Shown piece after piece: positions 24,618-33,742 of a stretch of DNA of 64,000 nt; positions within the stretch are counted from its first letter, which is position 1, and each line of letters opens with the position of its first letter. Source of the DNA: Agromyces sp. Marseille-P2726 (lineage in GTDB: Bacteria > Actinomycetota > Actinomycetes > Actinomycetales > Microbacteriaceae); NCBI RefSeq assembly GCF_902809835.1, contig NZ_CADDWM010000014.1:248001-312000 (forward strand), read 5' to 3'. A program made the translations under genes and the position numbers. The notes below the pieces were generated by a model. That model searched no databases. It saw nothing but the letters and a program-made list of their open reading frames with translations, and was not told the DNA's origin.

Positions 24618-26753
24618 ATGGTCGACACGGCATCCCGCACCACCTCCGAAACCTCCAGCGATCACGCCGCCACCGTGCCCGCAACGCCGTCGCACGACAC
24701 CGACGCCACGCCGATCCCCGGCGCACCGGCCGCTGCCGCACCCCGGGCTCCGAAGGTCGACGTCGAGGCGCTCGGACGCCAGCTGCTCGGCACCTGGGCC
24801 GACCTGCGCCTCGCCGCACGGGAGCGCGCAGCCCACCCCGACCTCCAGCGCATCGAGGGCCAGTCGATGGCCGAGCACCGCGACCGCGTACTGAAGCAGC
24901 TGCACATCCTCGTCGAGCAGGGCGCGGTGCACCGCGCGTTCCCGAAGGAGCTCGGCGGCGAGGCCGACCACGGCGGCAACATCGCCGCCTTCGAAGAGCT
25001 CGTGATCGCCGACCCGAGCCTGCAGATCAAGTCGGGCGTGCAGTGGGGGCTCTTCGGTGCGGCCGTGCTGCACCTGGGCACCGAGGACCACCACAGGCGC
25101 TTCCTGCCCGACATCATGTCGCTCAAGGTGCCCGGCGCGTTCGCGATGACCGAGACCGGGCACGGGTCGGATGTCGCGGCGATCGGCACGACCGCGACCT
25201 ACGACGAGTCCACGCAGGAGTTCGTGATCGACACGCCGTTCCGCGGCGCGTGGAAGGACTACCTCGGGAACGCCGCACTGCACGGTACGGCCGCGGTCGT
25301 GTTCGCCCAGCTCATCACCAAGGGCGTGAACCACGGCGTGCACGCGTTCTACGTGCCGATCCGCGACGAGAACGGCGAGTTCCTGCCCGGGGTCGGCGGC
25401 GAGGACGACGGTCTCAAGGGCGGGCTCAACGGCATCGACAACGGGCGCCTCCACTTCACGAACGTGCGCGTTCCGCGCCAGGACCTGTTGAACCGCTACG
25501 GATCGGTCGCCGAGGACGGCACCTACTCGAGCCCGATCTCGAGCCCCGGCCGCCGCTTCTTCACGATGCTCGGCACGCTGGTGCAGGGCCGCGTCTCGCT
25601 CGACGGCGCGTCGACGACAGCGGCCGCGATGGCACTCGCCATCGCCATCACCTACGGCAACCAGCGCCGGCAGTTCAACGCGGCGAGCGACGTCGACGAA
25701 GAGGTGCTCCTCGACTACCAGCGGCACCAGCGCCGCCTGCTCCCGAAGCTCGCGACGACGTACGCGCAGTTCTTCGCACACGACGAGTTCCTCCTGAAGT
25801 TCGACGCCGTGTTCTCGGGCAAGGCCGACACCGACGACGACCGTCAAGACCTCGAGACGATGGCCGCGGCACTCAAGCCGCTGTCGACCTGGCACGCCCT
25901 CGACACCCTGCAGGAGGCACGCGAGGCGACCGGTGGCGCCGGCTTCCTCGCCGAGAACCGCATCGTCGGCCTCCGACAGGACCTCGACATCTACGCGACC
26001 TTCGAGGGCGACAACAACGTGCTGCTCCAGCTCGTCGCAAAGCGCCTGCTGACCGACTTCTCGAAGCAGTTCGCCAAGGCGGATGCCGGCGCGCTCGCGC
26101 GCTACGTCGTCGCACAGACCGCCGAGCGCGCGTACCACGGCACCGGCCTGCGCCGCCTCGCCCAGACGATCGCCGACTTCGGCTCGACCGCTCGCTCGGT
26201 CACCGAGCTCCGCGACGAGGAGACCCAGCGCGAGCTGCTCACCGACCGCGTCGAGACCATGATCTCCGAGATCGCCGGACGCCTGCGCGACGCGCGCAAG
26301 CTACCCAAGGCGGAGGCGGCGGCTGCGTTCAACCGCAACCAGAACGAGCTCATCGAGGCGGCCCGTGCGCACGGCGAGCTGCTGCAATGGGAGGCGTTCA
26401 CGCGCGGCCTCGAGCGCACGACCGATCCCGGCACCAAGCAGGTGCTCACCTGGGTGCGCGACCTCTTCGGACTCGGCCTCATCGAGAAGCACCTCGCGTG
26501 GTACCTGATGCACGGGCGCCTGTCGCCGCAGCGCGCGCAGGCCGTGACCGCCTACATCGACCGCCTGCTCGAGCGACTGCGCCCGCACGCCCAGGATCTC
26601 GTCGATGCGTTCGGCTTCAAGCCCGAGCATCTGCGCGCGAAGATCGCGTCGGGCGCCGAGCTCGAGCGGCAGGAGGAGGCGCGTGCGTACTACGCGGCAC
26701 AGCGGGCCGCCGGTACGCTCCCCGTTCCCGAGAAGTCCGCGAAGCAGCGGTAA
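24618..26753 (+). CDS. Acyl-CoA oxidase (acyl-CoA dehydrogenase superfamily)
   Basis: A 711-residue flavoenzyme from ATG 24618. A 50-residue Thr/Ala/Pro-rich N-terminal extension precedes the fold. FALELGGEAD-type and PGAFAMTETGHGSDV (FAD/substrate loop) lie near residue 175. YLGNAALHGTAAVVFAQL, ATGGAGFLAENRI and YATFEGDNNVLLQLVAKRLL complete the acyl-CoA oxidase signature; the last contains the probable catalytic Glu (TFEGDN). The C-terminal third is the ACOX domain. It oxidises acyl-CoA to trans-2-enoyl-CoA, passing electrons to oxygen or, in some bacterial members, elsewhere. A single gene; no other beta-oxidation gene is present here. Confidence 0.92.
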   Translation: MVDTASRTTSETSSDHAATVPATPSHDTDATPIPGAPAAAAPRAPKVDVEALGRQLLGTWADLRLAARERAAHPDLQRIEGQSMAEHRDRVLKQLHILVEQGAVHRAFPKELGGEADHGGNIAAFEELVIADPSLQIKSGVQWGLFGAAVLHLGTEDHHRRFLPDIMSLKVPGAFAMTETGHGSDVAAIGTTATYDESTQEFVIDTPFRGAWKDYLGNAALHGTAAVVFAQLITKGVNHGVHAFYVPIRDENGEFLPGVGGEDDGLKGGLNGIDNGRLHFTNVRVPRQDLLNRYGSVAEDGTYSSPISSPGRRFFTMLGTLVQGRVSLDGASTTAAAMALAIAITYGNQRRQFNAASDVDEEVLLDYQRHQRRLLPKLATTYAQFFAHDEFLLKFDAVFSGKADTDDDRQDLETMAAALKPLSTWHALDTLQEAREATGGAGFLAENRIVGLRQDLDIYATFEGDNNVLLQLVAKRLLTDFSKQFAKADAGALARYVVAQTAERAYHGTGLRRLAQTIADFGSTARSVTELRDEETQRELLTDRVETMISEIAGRLRDARKLPKAEAAAAFNRNQNELIEAARAHGELLQWEAFTRGLERTTDPGTKQVLTWVRDLFGLGLIEKHLAWYLMHGRLSPQRAQAVTAYIDRLLERLRPHAQDLVDAFGFKPEHLRAKIASGAELERQEEARAYYAAQRAAGTLPVPEKSAKQR

Positions 26754-26760
26754 CTCCCAT

Positions 26761-27007
26761 TGGTCGAGTAGCGCCCGCGGCGGCGGCTCTGTTGGTCGAG
26801 TAGCGCCCGCCGGAGGCGGCTCTGGTGGTCGAGTAGCGCCCGCCGGAGGCGGCCGCGTATCGAGACCCGGTCCCCCGATCTCGAGACGCGTCGGCGCTTC
26901 GCGCCGGCGCTCCTCGATCAGCAGAGGGGTCGGCGCTTCGCGACGGCGCTCCTCGATCAGCAGAGGGGTCGGCGCTTCGCGCCGGCGCTCCTCGATCAGC
27001 AGAGGCG
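26761..27007. repeat. Two blocks of tandem palindromic repeats between convergent genes
   Basis: Block A: three copies of TGGTCGAGTAGCGCCCGCCG-type units starting at 26761, 26793 and 26826 (32-33 nt period). Block B: three 39-nt units TCGGCGCTTCGCGCCGGCG.. starting at 26891, 26930 and 26969, each with a CGGCGC-TTC-GCGCCG hairpin and CTCCTCGATCAGC. Blocks A and B are joined by GCGTATCGAGACC and CTCGAGACGCG and are opposite arms of one element type. It fills the gap between the acyl-CoA oxidase and ABC permease stops, where a bidirectional terminator is expected. Confidence 0.85.
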
Positions 27008-27841
27008 TCAGCGGCGCAGCCGCCGGTACGCGCCGGCCGCCAGCGGCAGGAACACGAGGGTGATGGCGAGCGGCCAGACGGATGCCGCGAGCACCGCGTT
27101 CTCGGCGAGCCACCCGCTCGTCGCTCCCGTCGGGTTGCCGAAGAGGACTCGAGCGGCCGTCGCCGTGGCCGACACGGGGTTCCACTCGGCGATCGCGCCG
27201 AGCCAACCGGGCATCGTCTCGGCCGACACGAACACGGTCGAGAGGAACCCGATCGGCCACACGAGCACCTGCACCGCGGTGACGGCGCCCGAGCCGCGGA
27301 GCCGCAGCCCGAGGAAGATGCCGAGCCAGAGCAGGGCGAAGCGGAGCCAGAGCAACAGGACGACGCCCAACGCGATCTCGGCCGGCCCGGTGGTCGGGCG
27401 CCATCCGATCACGAGTCCCCCGAGCATGAGCACCGCGAGGCTCAACGCCGAACTGGCGAGGTCGGCGAGGGCACGACCGAGGGCGACGGACGCGCTCGAG
27501 ATCGGGAGCGACCGGAATCGGTCGGTGATGCCGCGCCCGGCGTCCTCCGCCATCGCCGTCATCGTGGACTCGAGTCCGAAGAGCATCGTCAGCGCGAACA
27601 TGCCCGGAAGCAGGAACTGCAGGTAGTCGCCCCCGCCGGGCAGCGCGATCGCTCCCCCGAAGAGGAACCCGAACATCAGCACCAGCATGAAGTTGAAGGC
27701 GAGCCCGAAGATGATGCCCCACGGCTCGCGCACCCAGTGCAGCACATCACGTCGGGCGATGAGCGCCCCCTCGCGAAGCGCGTTCGGGCGGTGACCGCGG
27801 CGCACGGGTGCGCCGCGGAGCGTGCTCGTGGTCGTGGTCAT
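27008..27841 (-). CDS. ABC-2 type transporter permease (DrrB-like)
   Basis: A 277-residue membrane protein from ATG 27841, overlapping the ATPase gene by 4 nt (ATGA). About six hydrophobic segments; ARRDVLHWVREPWGIIFGL at the N-terminus and the GITDRFRSLPIS segment are typical of DrrB/NodJ-type permeases. The AEWNPVSATATAARVLFGN motif near the end is the family signature. With the DrrA-like ATPase it should form an exporter for hydrophobic drugs or lipids. Confidence 0.93.
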   Translation of the reverse strand: MTTTTSTLRGAPVRRGHRPNALREGALIARRDVLHWVREPWGIIFGLAFNFMLVLMFGFLFGGAIALPGGGDYLQFLLPGMFALTMLFGLESTMTAMAEDAGRGITDRFRSLPISSASVALGRALADLASSALSLAVLMLGGLVIGWRPTTGPAEIALGVVLLLWLRFALLWLGIFLGLRLRGSGAVTAVQVLVWPIGFLSTVFVSAETMPGWLGAIAEWNPVSATATAARVLFGNPTGATSGWLAENAVLAASVWPLAITLVFLPLAAGAYRRLRR

Positions 27842-28833
27842 CGTGGCTCCAGTCGGGGTTCGGCGGACGTGGCGGGGCCGGTGAGGTGCAGGAACACCTC
27901 GTCGAGCGTGGGTCGGCGCAGCACGAGGTCGTCGAAGGCGATGCCGTCTGCGTCCAACGCTCGGACGATCGGCGCGAGCGTCGCCGCGCCGTTCGCGACC
28001 TCGACGGTGACGGTGCGAGTGTCGAGGTCGACGGATGCCTCCGCCCCCGCCGCTCGCGCCATGGACGCGGCTGCGGCATCCGCTCGCCCCGCGTCGGCGA
28101 CCACCACCTGCACGCGGTCGCCACCGAGCCGCGCCTTGAGCTCGTCGGGCGTGCCCTCGGCGATGACCCGGCCGTGATCCATCACCGAGATGCGGTCGGC
28201 GAGCTGGTCGGCCTCGTCGAGGTATTGCGTCGTGAGCAGCACCGTCGTGCCCGCGGCGGCGATGTCGCGCACGGCCTGCCAGACGGTGGCGCGTCCGCGG
28301 GGATCCAGGCCCGTCGTGGGCTCGTCGAGGAACAGCACGGCCGGCGTCAGCACCAGGCTCGCGGCGATGTCGAGGCGGCGGCGCATGCCGCCGGAGAACC
28401 CCGAGACGGCTCGGTCCGCGGCATCCGTCAGGTCGAACGCGTCGAGCAGTTCGGCGCTGCGCTCGTGAGCGTGCGTCTTCGAGAGCCCGCTGAGCCGGCC
28501 GAAGAGCACGAGGTTCTGGCGCGCGGTGAGCGCCTCGTCGACCGCGTGGAACTGGCCGACGAGGCCGATGCGTTCGCGGACCGCGGCAGGGTCGCGCCGT
28601 ACGTCGATGCCGTCGATCGCTGCGGTGCCCTCGTCGAGATCGGTGAGGGTGGTGAAGCAGCGCACGGCGGTGGTCTTGCCGGCGCCGTTCGGGCCGAGCA
28701 GGCCGTGCACGGTGGCCGACTCGACGACGAGGTCGAATCCGTCGAGCGCGGTCGTCGTGCCGTAGCGCTTGGCGAGGCCGGCGCCGCGCAGCGCCGGTGG
28801 TCGAGGTGCGGTGGAGCCCATGGCTGTGTTCAT
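27838..28833 (-). CDS. ABC transporter ATP-binding protein (DrrA-like)
   Basis: A 331-residue ATPase. Walker A GPNGAGKTT, Q-loop GLVGQFHAVDE, signature SGGMRRR, Walker B VLFLDEPTTGLDP and the switch His replaced by the TTQYLDEADQLADR form of the DrrA family. The C-terminal 90 residues match the DrrA regulatory tail. The family exports daunorubicin-like compounds or lipids with the partner permease downstream. The gene diverges from a TetR regulator, with two related palindromes in the 74-nt gap, so it is probably induced by a ligand that releases TetR. Confidence 0.94.
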   Translation of the reverse strand: MNTAMGSTAPRPPALRGAGLAKRYGTTTALDGFDLVVESATVHGLLGPNGAGKTTAVRCFTTLTDLDEGTAAIDGIDVRRDPAAVRERIGLVGQFHAVDEALTARQNLVLFGRLSGLSKTHAHERSAELLDAFDLTDAADRAVSGFSGGMRRRLDIAASLVLTPAVLFLDEPTTGLDPRGRATVWQAVRDIAAAGTTVLLTTQYLDEADQLADRISVMDHGRVIAEGTPDELKARLGGDRVQVVVADAGRADAAAASMARAAGAEASVDLDTRTVTVEVANGAATLAPIVRALDADGIAFDDLVLRRPTLDEVFLHLTGPATSAEPRLEPR

Positions 28834-28845
28834 CGTCCACTTTCA

Positions 28846-28888
28846 GCGTACATCGTACGGGATTATTCTCGAACCGTACACCATACGG
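28846..28888. promoter_or_regulatory. Two TetR-type operators between exporter and regulator
   Basis: GCGTACATCGTACGG (28846-28860) and CCGTACACCATACGG (28874-28888) are two imperfect palindromes of the same design, centres 28 bp apart, in the only gap between the divergent ABC and tetR genes. The first overlaps the exporter promoter region, the second the -35/spacer of the tetR promoter (-10 TAGGCT at 28895-28900, 7 nt before the ATG). The layout is that of an autoregulated TetR-exporter pair. Confidence 0.7.
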
Positions 28889-28907
28889 AGAATGTAGGCT
28901 AGCCCCC

Positions 28908-29681
28908 ATGTCGACCGAATCGACCGGCCTCGGCGAACCCGACCGCACCCTGCACCTGCTGTGGCGGGAGCGGCTCGGTGAACCGGTGGGCTCCCGCGGC
29001 CCGAAGCAGCGCGCGAGCGTCGACGCCGTGGTCGACGCCGCCATCGCGATCGCCGATGAGGAGGGCATGGAGGCGCTCTCGATGCGCCGCATCGCAGAGC
29101 GGCTCGGGATGAAGCCGATGTCGGTCTACACCTACGTTCCGGGCAAGGCCGAGCTCATCGACCTCATGGTCGACCGGTCGGCGGGCGAGCAACCGCTGCC
29201 CGAGCCCGCCGGATCCCTACGTGAGCGGCTCGAGCAGATCGCCAGGCTCACGTGGAACGAGTTCCTGCGGCATCCGTGGCTGCTCTCGATCGATACGAGT
29301 CGCCCGCCGCTCGGGCCCAACGTGTCCGACCGCTGGGAGTGGAGCCTGAGGATGATCGAGGGACTCGGGCTCAGCGACCTCGACATGGACCAGATCATCA
29401 CGCTCGTCACCGGGTTCGTGTCGGGGCCTGCCCGCGCGTACATCGACGCAGAACGCCTGCATCGCACGACCGACGAGACCGACGAGGAGTGGTGGGAGCG
29501 GAACGCGCCGATCCTCGACCAGATCATGGAGCCCGAACGGTACCCGATCTCGGGCCGCGTCGGGCAGGCCGCCGGCGAGGAGTACGGCGCGCCCTCCGAC
29601 CCCGAGCGCGCCTTCGAATTCGGCCTCGCGCGCGTCATCGACGGAATCGAGGCGTACGTCGCATCCGCTTCGTCCCCCTGA
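28908..29681 (+). CDS. TetR/AcrR-family transcriptional regulator
   Basis: A 257-residue regulator from ATG 28908. Helix-turn-helix lies about residues 38-85: AIAIADEEGMEALSMRRIAE, then LGMKPMSVYTYVPGKAELID. The C-terminal part (LTWNEFLRHPWLLSIDTSRP, and the region after it) matches the actinobacterial TetR C-terminal domain that binds drugs. The gene diverges from the DrrAB-like exporter, and two matching palindromes lie between, so it very likely represses both. The ligand is unknown. The start is probably leaderless. Confidence 0.93.
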   Translation: MSTESTGLGEPDRTLHLLWRERLGEPVGSRGPKQRASVDAVVDAAIAIADEEGMEALSMRRIAERLGMKPMSVYTYVPGKAELIDLMVDRSAGEQPLPEPAGSLRERLEQIARLTWNEFLRHPWLLSIDTSRPPLGPNVSDRWEWSLRMIEGLGLSDLDMDQIITLVTGFVSGPARAYIDAERLHRTTDETDEEWWERNAPILDQIMEPERYPISGRVGQAAGEEYGAPSDPERAFEFGLARVIDGIEAYVASASSP

Positions 29682-29709
29682 AGCAGGCGCCACGCCGTAC
29701 CCGCAGCGA

Positions 29710-29751
29710 GAACAGGCGCGACGGGCCTGGTTCGGCTCCGTGAGCCTGTTC
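29710..29751. terminator. Inverted repeat between convergent tetR and small membrane gene
   Basis: GAACAGGC (29710-29717) and GCCTGTTC (29744-29751) pair over 8 nt around a 26-nt loop that can fold further. It sits in the gap between converging genes (stops at 29681 and 29765), so it may serve both. Confidence 0.4.
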
Positions 29752-29764
29752 TGACGACCGTGGA

Positions 29765-29938
29765 CTATTCGGCCGGCGGCTTCATGAGTGCACCCGCGGC
29801 CAGCCCGACCGCGAGCCCGGCTGCGAGCCAGAGCCAGAAGCCGGTCCAGAGGCTGATGCCCACGCCGACGATCACGCCGACTGCGAGCCCGACGATGAGC
29901 TGCTTGCGGCGTGCCGGGGTCATCGGTTCGCGAGCCAT
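29765..29938 (-). CDS. 57-residue membrane protein
   Basis: A short minus-strand frame from ATG 29938 to TAG 29765-29767. It encodes MAREPMTPARRKQLIVGLAV followed by two Gly/Ala-rich hydrophobic helices separated by SLWTGFW, ending MKPPAE. The basic N-terminus and two helices fit a small inner-membrane protein of the kind often annotated hypothetical in actinobacteria. It is the next gene upstream-free of mdh on that strand (mdh start is at 30971, further right; mdh stop at 29961), so it lies 22 nt downstream of mdh and could share its transcript. Confidence 0.7.
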   Translation of the reverse strand: MAREPMTPARRKQLIVGLAVGVIVGVGISLWTGFWLWLAAGLAVGLAAGALMKPPAE

Positions 29939-29960
29939 CCGTCCAGACTAGTCGCGCGTT

Positions 29961-30980
<1,020 letters not shown>

Positions 30981-31086
30981 CTACGCCGAGCCGCGGACTC
31001 GCGGCATCCGCGCCCTCGGCACGGCCGACGAACCGTCGGTCCGCGTGCGAACGAGTATGCTCGGGGCACCGACGGTGGGAGGTCGG

Positions 31087-31962
31087 ATGGTCTGGCGCAT
31101 CCGCACCGGTGAGATCGTGCTCAGCCTGCAGGGGGGCGTCGGCAACCAGCTGTTCGAGTGGGCGTTCGGGGCCGCGCTGCGTGCGAGCGGCCGTCGCGTG
31201 CTGTTCGACGCCGTTCGATGCCGCGGCGACCGGCCGCTCATGATCGGGCCGCTCCTGCCCGCCCGCGAGCGGCTCGCCGCACCCGTGGGTCTCGCGCTGG
31301 CCGGCGCGACGAAGGCGGGGCTGCTGTCGGACCGATCACGGCCCCGACTCGTGCGGCAGCGTCGTTCGGGGTACGACCCGTCGGTGCTCGAGCGGCTCGG
31401 CGGCACCTCGTACCTGCTCGGGTACTTCCAGTCGCCGCGGTATTTCGCGGACATCGAGCCCGAGGTGCGCGCGACGGTGCGCGATCTCCTCGACGGGATG
31501 CTCTCGCCGCAGGGACGGCGTCTCGCCGACGAGCTCCGTGCTGACCCAGATCGGGTCGCGGTGCACGTGCGCCGCGGCGATTACGTGAGCGATCCCGGGG
31601 CGGCCGCGCGACACGGCGCGCTCGGCGCGGGCTACTACGACCGCGCGCTCGAACGCGTCTCCGCGCTGGGCCGCACCCGCCGCGTCTGGTTCAGCGACGA
31701 CCTCGACTGGGTGCGCGAGCACCTCGCGCAGGACGGCGACGTGCTGTGCCCAGCCGACGCCACCCGGCAGGATGGCGGCGAGATCGCGCTGATCGCGTCG
31801 TGTTCGACGCGCATCATCGCGAACAGCAGCTTCAGCTGGTGGGGCGGATGGCTCGGGGCACCGAGCTCCCCGACGCATCCGGTGATCGCACCGTCGACGT
31901 GGTTCGCCGACGGGCACAGCGATGCGGGAGAACTGGTGCCCCGAGACTGGGTTCGGCTCTAG
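31087..31962 (+). CDS. Alpha-1,2-fucosyltransferase-like glycosyltransferase (GT11)
   Basis: A 291-residue enzyme. ATG 31087 is preceded by GGGAGG at good distance; ATG 31057 would add 10 residues. GT11 motifs are LQGGVGNQLFEWAFGAALRA at the N-terminus, VAVHVRRGDYV in the middle (the HxRRGDY GDP-fucose motif) and NSSFSWWGGWLG near the C-terminus. It transfers L-fucose from GDP-fucose in alpha-1,2 linkage. GDP-fucose would come from gmd and fcl at 46.5-48.6 kb, so it most likely fucosylates the exopolysaccharide repeat unit. It ends overlapping the convergent GH16 gene by 4 nt. It is transcribed away from the main operon, under its own promoter. Confidence 0.9.
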   Translation: MVWRIRTGEIVLSLQGGVGNQLFEWAFGAALRASGRRVLFDAVRCRGDRPLMIGPLLPARERLAAPVGLALAGATKAGLLSDRSRPRLVRQRRSGYDPSVLERLGGTSYLLGYFQSPRYFADIEPEVRATVRDLLDGMLSPQGRRLADELRADPDRVAVHVRRGDYVSDPGAAARHGALGAGYYDRALERVSALGRTRRVWFSDDLDWVREHLAQDGDVLCPADATRQDGGEIALIASCSTRIIANSSFSWWGGWLGAPSSPTHPVIAPSTWFADGHSDAGELVPRDWVRL

Positions 31963-32891
31963 CCCTGGTAGCTCCAGATCCGCACGTAGTCGACCTGGTA
32001 GTCGAGCGGCTGGGTCCAGTCCTTGTGGTTCGGGTCGGGCAGACCCCAGTACTGGGCGGACGGGCCGACGTGCAGGTTCAGGCGCACGTGCAGCGGGCTG
32101 CCGAAGTAGTCCTTGTTCCAGAGGTTCGGATGCGTCGCCGGGGTTGCCCGGGCCACTTCCTTGTCGTCCACGATGATGGCGGCGTAGGTCGGCGTGAACT
32201 CGAACGCGTACGTGTGGAAGTCCTGCCACGGCGCGGTGTCGTTCGCGAACTCGGTGTGCGTCCAGGCGTACTTCTCGTTGCCCGAACCGGAGGTCTGCGT
32301 GTGCACGGTCGTCGTCGCCGTGTCGATGCGCTGGCCGCCCGGTGCGGGACCATCGTTGTAGCCCCACGCCTCCATGATGTCGATCTCACCCGACTGGCTG
32401 TTGCGCAGCCAGAATGCGGCGAGCGAGCCGTACGTCTTCGGGCCGGTCGGCGTCTTGGCGCGGATCTCCCAGCGGCCGTACTGCTGGCTGTACGACATGT
32501 CGTCGCCGCCCAGCGAGCGCTGGTCCATGTAGCCGGTCTTGTGCGTCAGCGTCGGAGAGGCGCCCGCCTGCCCGGCCGGGCGGGAGATCGGCGTGTCGAG
32601 CCACTCGCCCTTCAGGTGCGCGATGCCGTTCTCGTCGACCGAAACCTGCTCGCGAGTTGGCACGGCCACGTCCTGCAGCAGGCCGAGGTCCGACCGGTCT
32701 CGCACGTTCCACTTCGCGGGATCGATGGCCGGCTGGCCGGTCGCCGAGTCGACGTAGTCGAACTCGTCACGCCAAGCGGGTGCGCCCCAGCCCGAGACGA
32801 CGCCGTCATCCACGCCGGGCTCCGGAGTGGGCGTGGGCGTGGGAGTGGGGGTCGGCGCGGGCTCCGGCGCGGGCCGAGACGACGCCGTCAT
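31959..32891 (-). pseudogene. GH16-family glycanase, catalytic part of a frame-broken gene
   Basis: The frame gives 310 residues: a Pro/Thr linker, then from PAWRDEFDYVDS onward a GH16 domain with the catalytic SGEIDIMEAWG motif (nucleophile and acid/base Glu in EIDxME), GSLAAFWLRN and a C-terminal VDYVRIWSYQG. These enzymes cut beta-1,3/1,4-glucans or related polysaccharides and need export. The only ATG in this frame (32891) lies in the linker and gives no signal peptide. The signal peptide and a carbohydrate-binding-like domain lie upstream in another frame (32806-33582). A net 1-nt change inside the palindromic linker at 32790-32938 would join them. Either a genuine frameshift or an assembly error; if intact it would be an exported exopolysaccharide-modifying glycanase. 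Confidence 0.8.
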
Positions 32892-32938
32892 CCACGCCCA
32901 CTCCGGAGCCCGGCGTGGATGACGGCGTCGTCTCGGGC
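32790..32938. repeat. 47-bp perfect inverted repeat in the linker of the GH16 gene
   Basis: Arms 32790-32836 and 32892-32938 are exact reverse complements over 47 nt, around a 55-nt centre. A 25-nt sub-unit (32792-32816) recurs directly at 32874-32898 and inverted at 32912-32936. In the gene's sense these read PETTPSSTP once and its antisense GVDDGVVS twice, so one linker segment has been copied in opposite orientation. The reading-frame break lies here. Confidence 0.9.
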
Positions 32939-33582
32939 GTCGACGGGGCGTTCGCAGTCAGCTCCGCGTCGAAGGTCACGTTGTGGGTGGCTCGCCAGTT
33001 CGACTGCACCTGCGCGGCGATCACGTTCTCACCGACGCGAAGCTGCGAGGCTGGCACGGTCACCTCGAACGACGCGGAACGTGCCGTGCTGCTCTGCGGG
33101 GCCGCCGTCGCGTAGCTCGTGTGCTTGATCTCTCCGGTCGGCATGTTGCGGCGCACGACCTCGGCGCCGTTGACGTAGGCGACGAGGCCGTCGTCGGCCC
33201 ACGTCGTCAGCGTCATGCCGGCGGCCGGCACCTCGGAGAGGGTGAACGTCTTGGTGAAGTAGGTCGCCAGCGGGCGGGTCCTGAAGTCGTTGTTCACCTT
33301 GGTGCCGAGTGAGCCGGTACCGATGCCGAAGCCGAGGGGCGCGGTGCCGGTGCGCCATCCGTTGTCGCCGTCGCGCCAGTCGGCGGCCGGCGCGGACGTG
33401 CCGCGATAGTACGACCAGTCGCCGCTTCCGAAGGCGACCTCGCCGGAATCGGTTCCGGTGGTCGACGCGATGGCGCCTGCGGCGATGGGGGAGAGTGCCA
33501 TGGCCGATGCGAGGGCTCCGGCGACGATCAGGCGGGATCGGGTGGTTCCGGCGGGGGTTTCCCTGTGCTTCGCGTGTCGCAA
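32806..33582 (-). pseudogene. Signal peptide and beta-domain part of the split GH16 protein
   Basis: The N-terminal half of the broken gene, about 258 residues. The likely start is TTG 33582 (LRHAKHRETPAG..); no ATG precedes the signal peptide RLIVAGALASAMALSPIAAG in frame. The mature part holds one beta-rich domain (residues about 45-205): GDWSYYRGTSAPAADWRDGD, WADDGLVAYVNGAEVVRRNM, PTGEIKHTSYATAAP. That same domain occurs twice in the 1220-residue protein at 42141-45803. It then enters the Pro/Thr linker, runs through the palindrome out of phase and stops at 32806. Divergent from the Wzz-like gene. Confidence 0.75.
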
Positions 33583-33742
33583 GTATTGCTCAACTATCTC
33601 GATTCGGTAACGAACAGCGCCCCACTTTACGTGACGGTTCCGGGAAGGACAAAATCCGCGCCGTATCCGTCGGCGGGCATATGCTGGGCACATTCCGACG
33701 GTGTCGACCGGTCGGAGAAGCAGCTGCGTGGAGGGAGCTGCG

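Noticed and set aside
26761-27007. CRISPR array
   Set aside because: Units are contiguous tandem repeats without unique spacers, and no cas genes are present; palindromic repeat element fits better.
32790-32938. Phase-variable invertible switch for the GH16 gene
   Set aside because: Inversion between the arms keeps the length, so the frame offset of 1 between the two halves remains; inversion alone cannot restore the protein. No recombinase gene is nearby.
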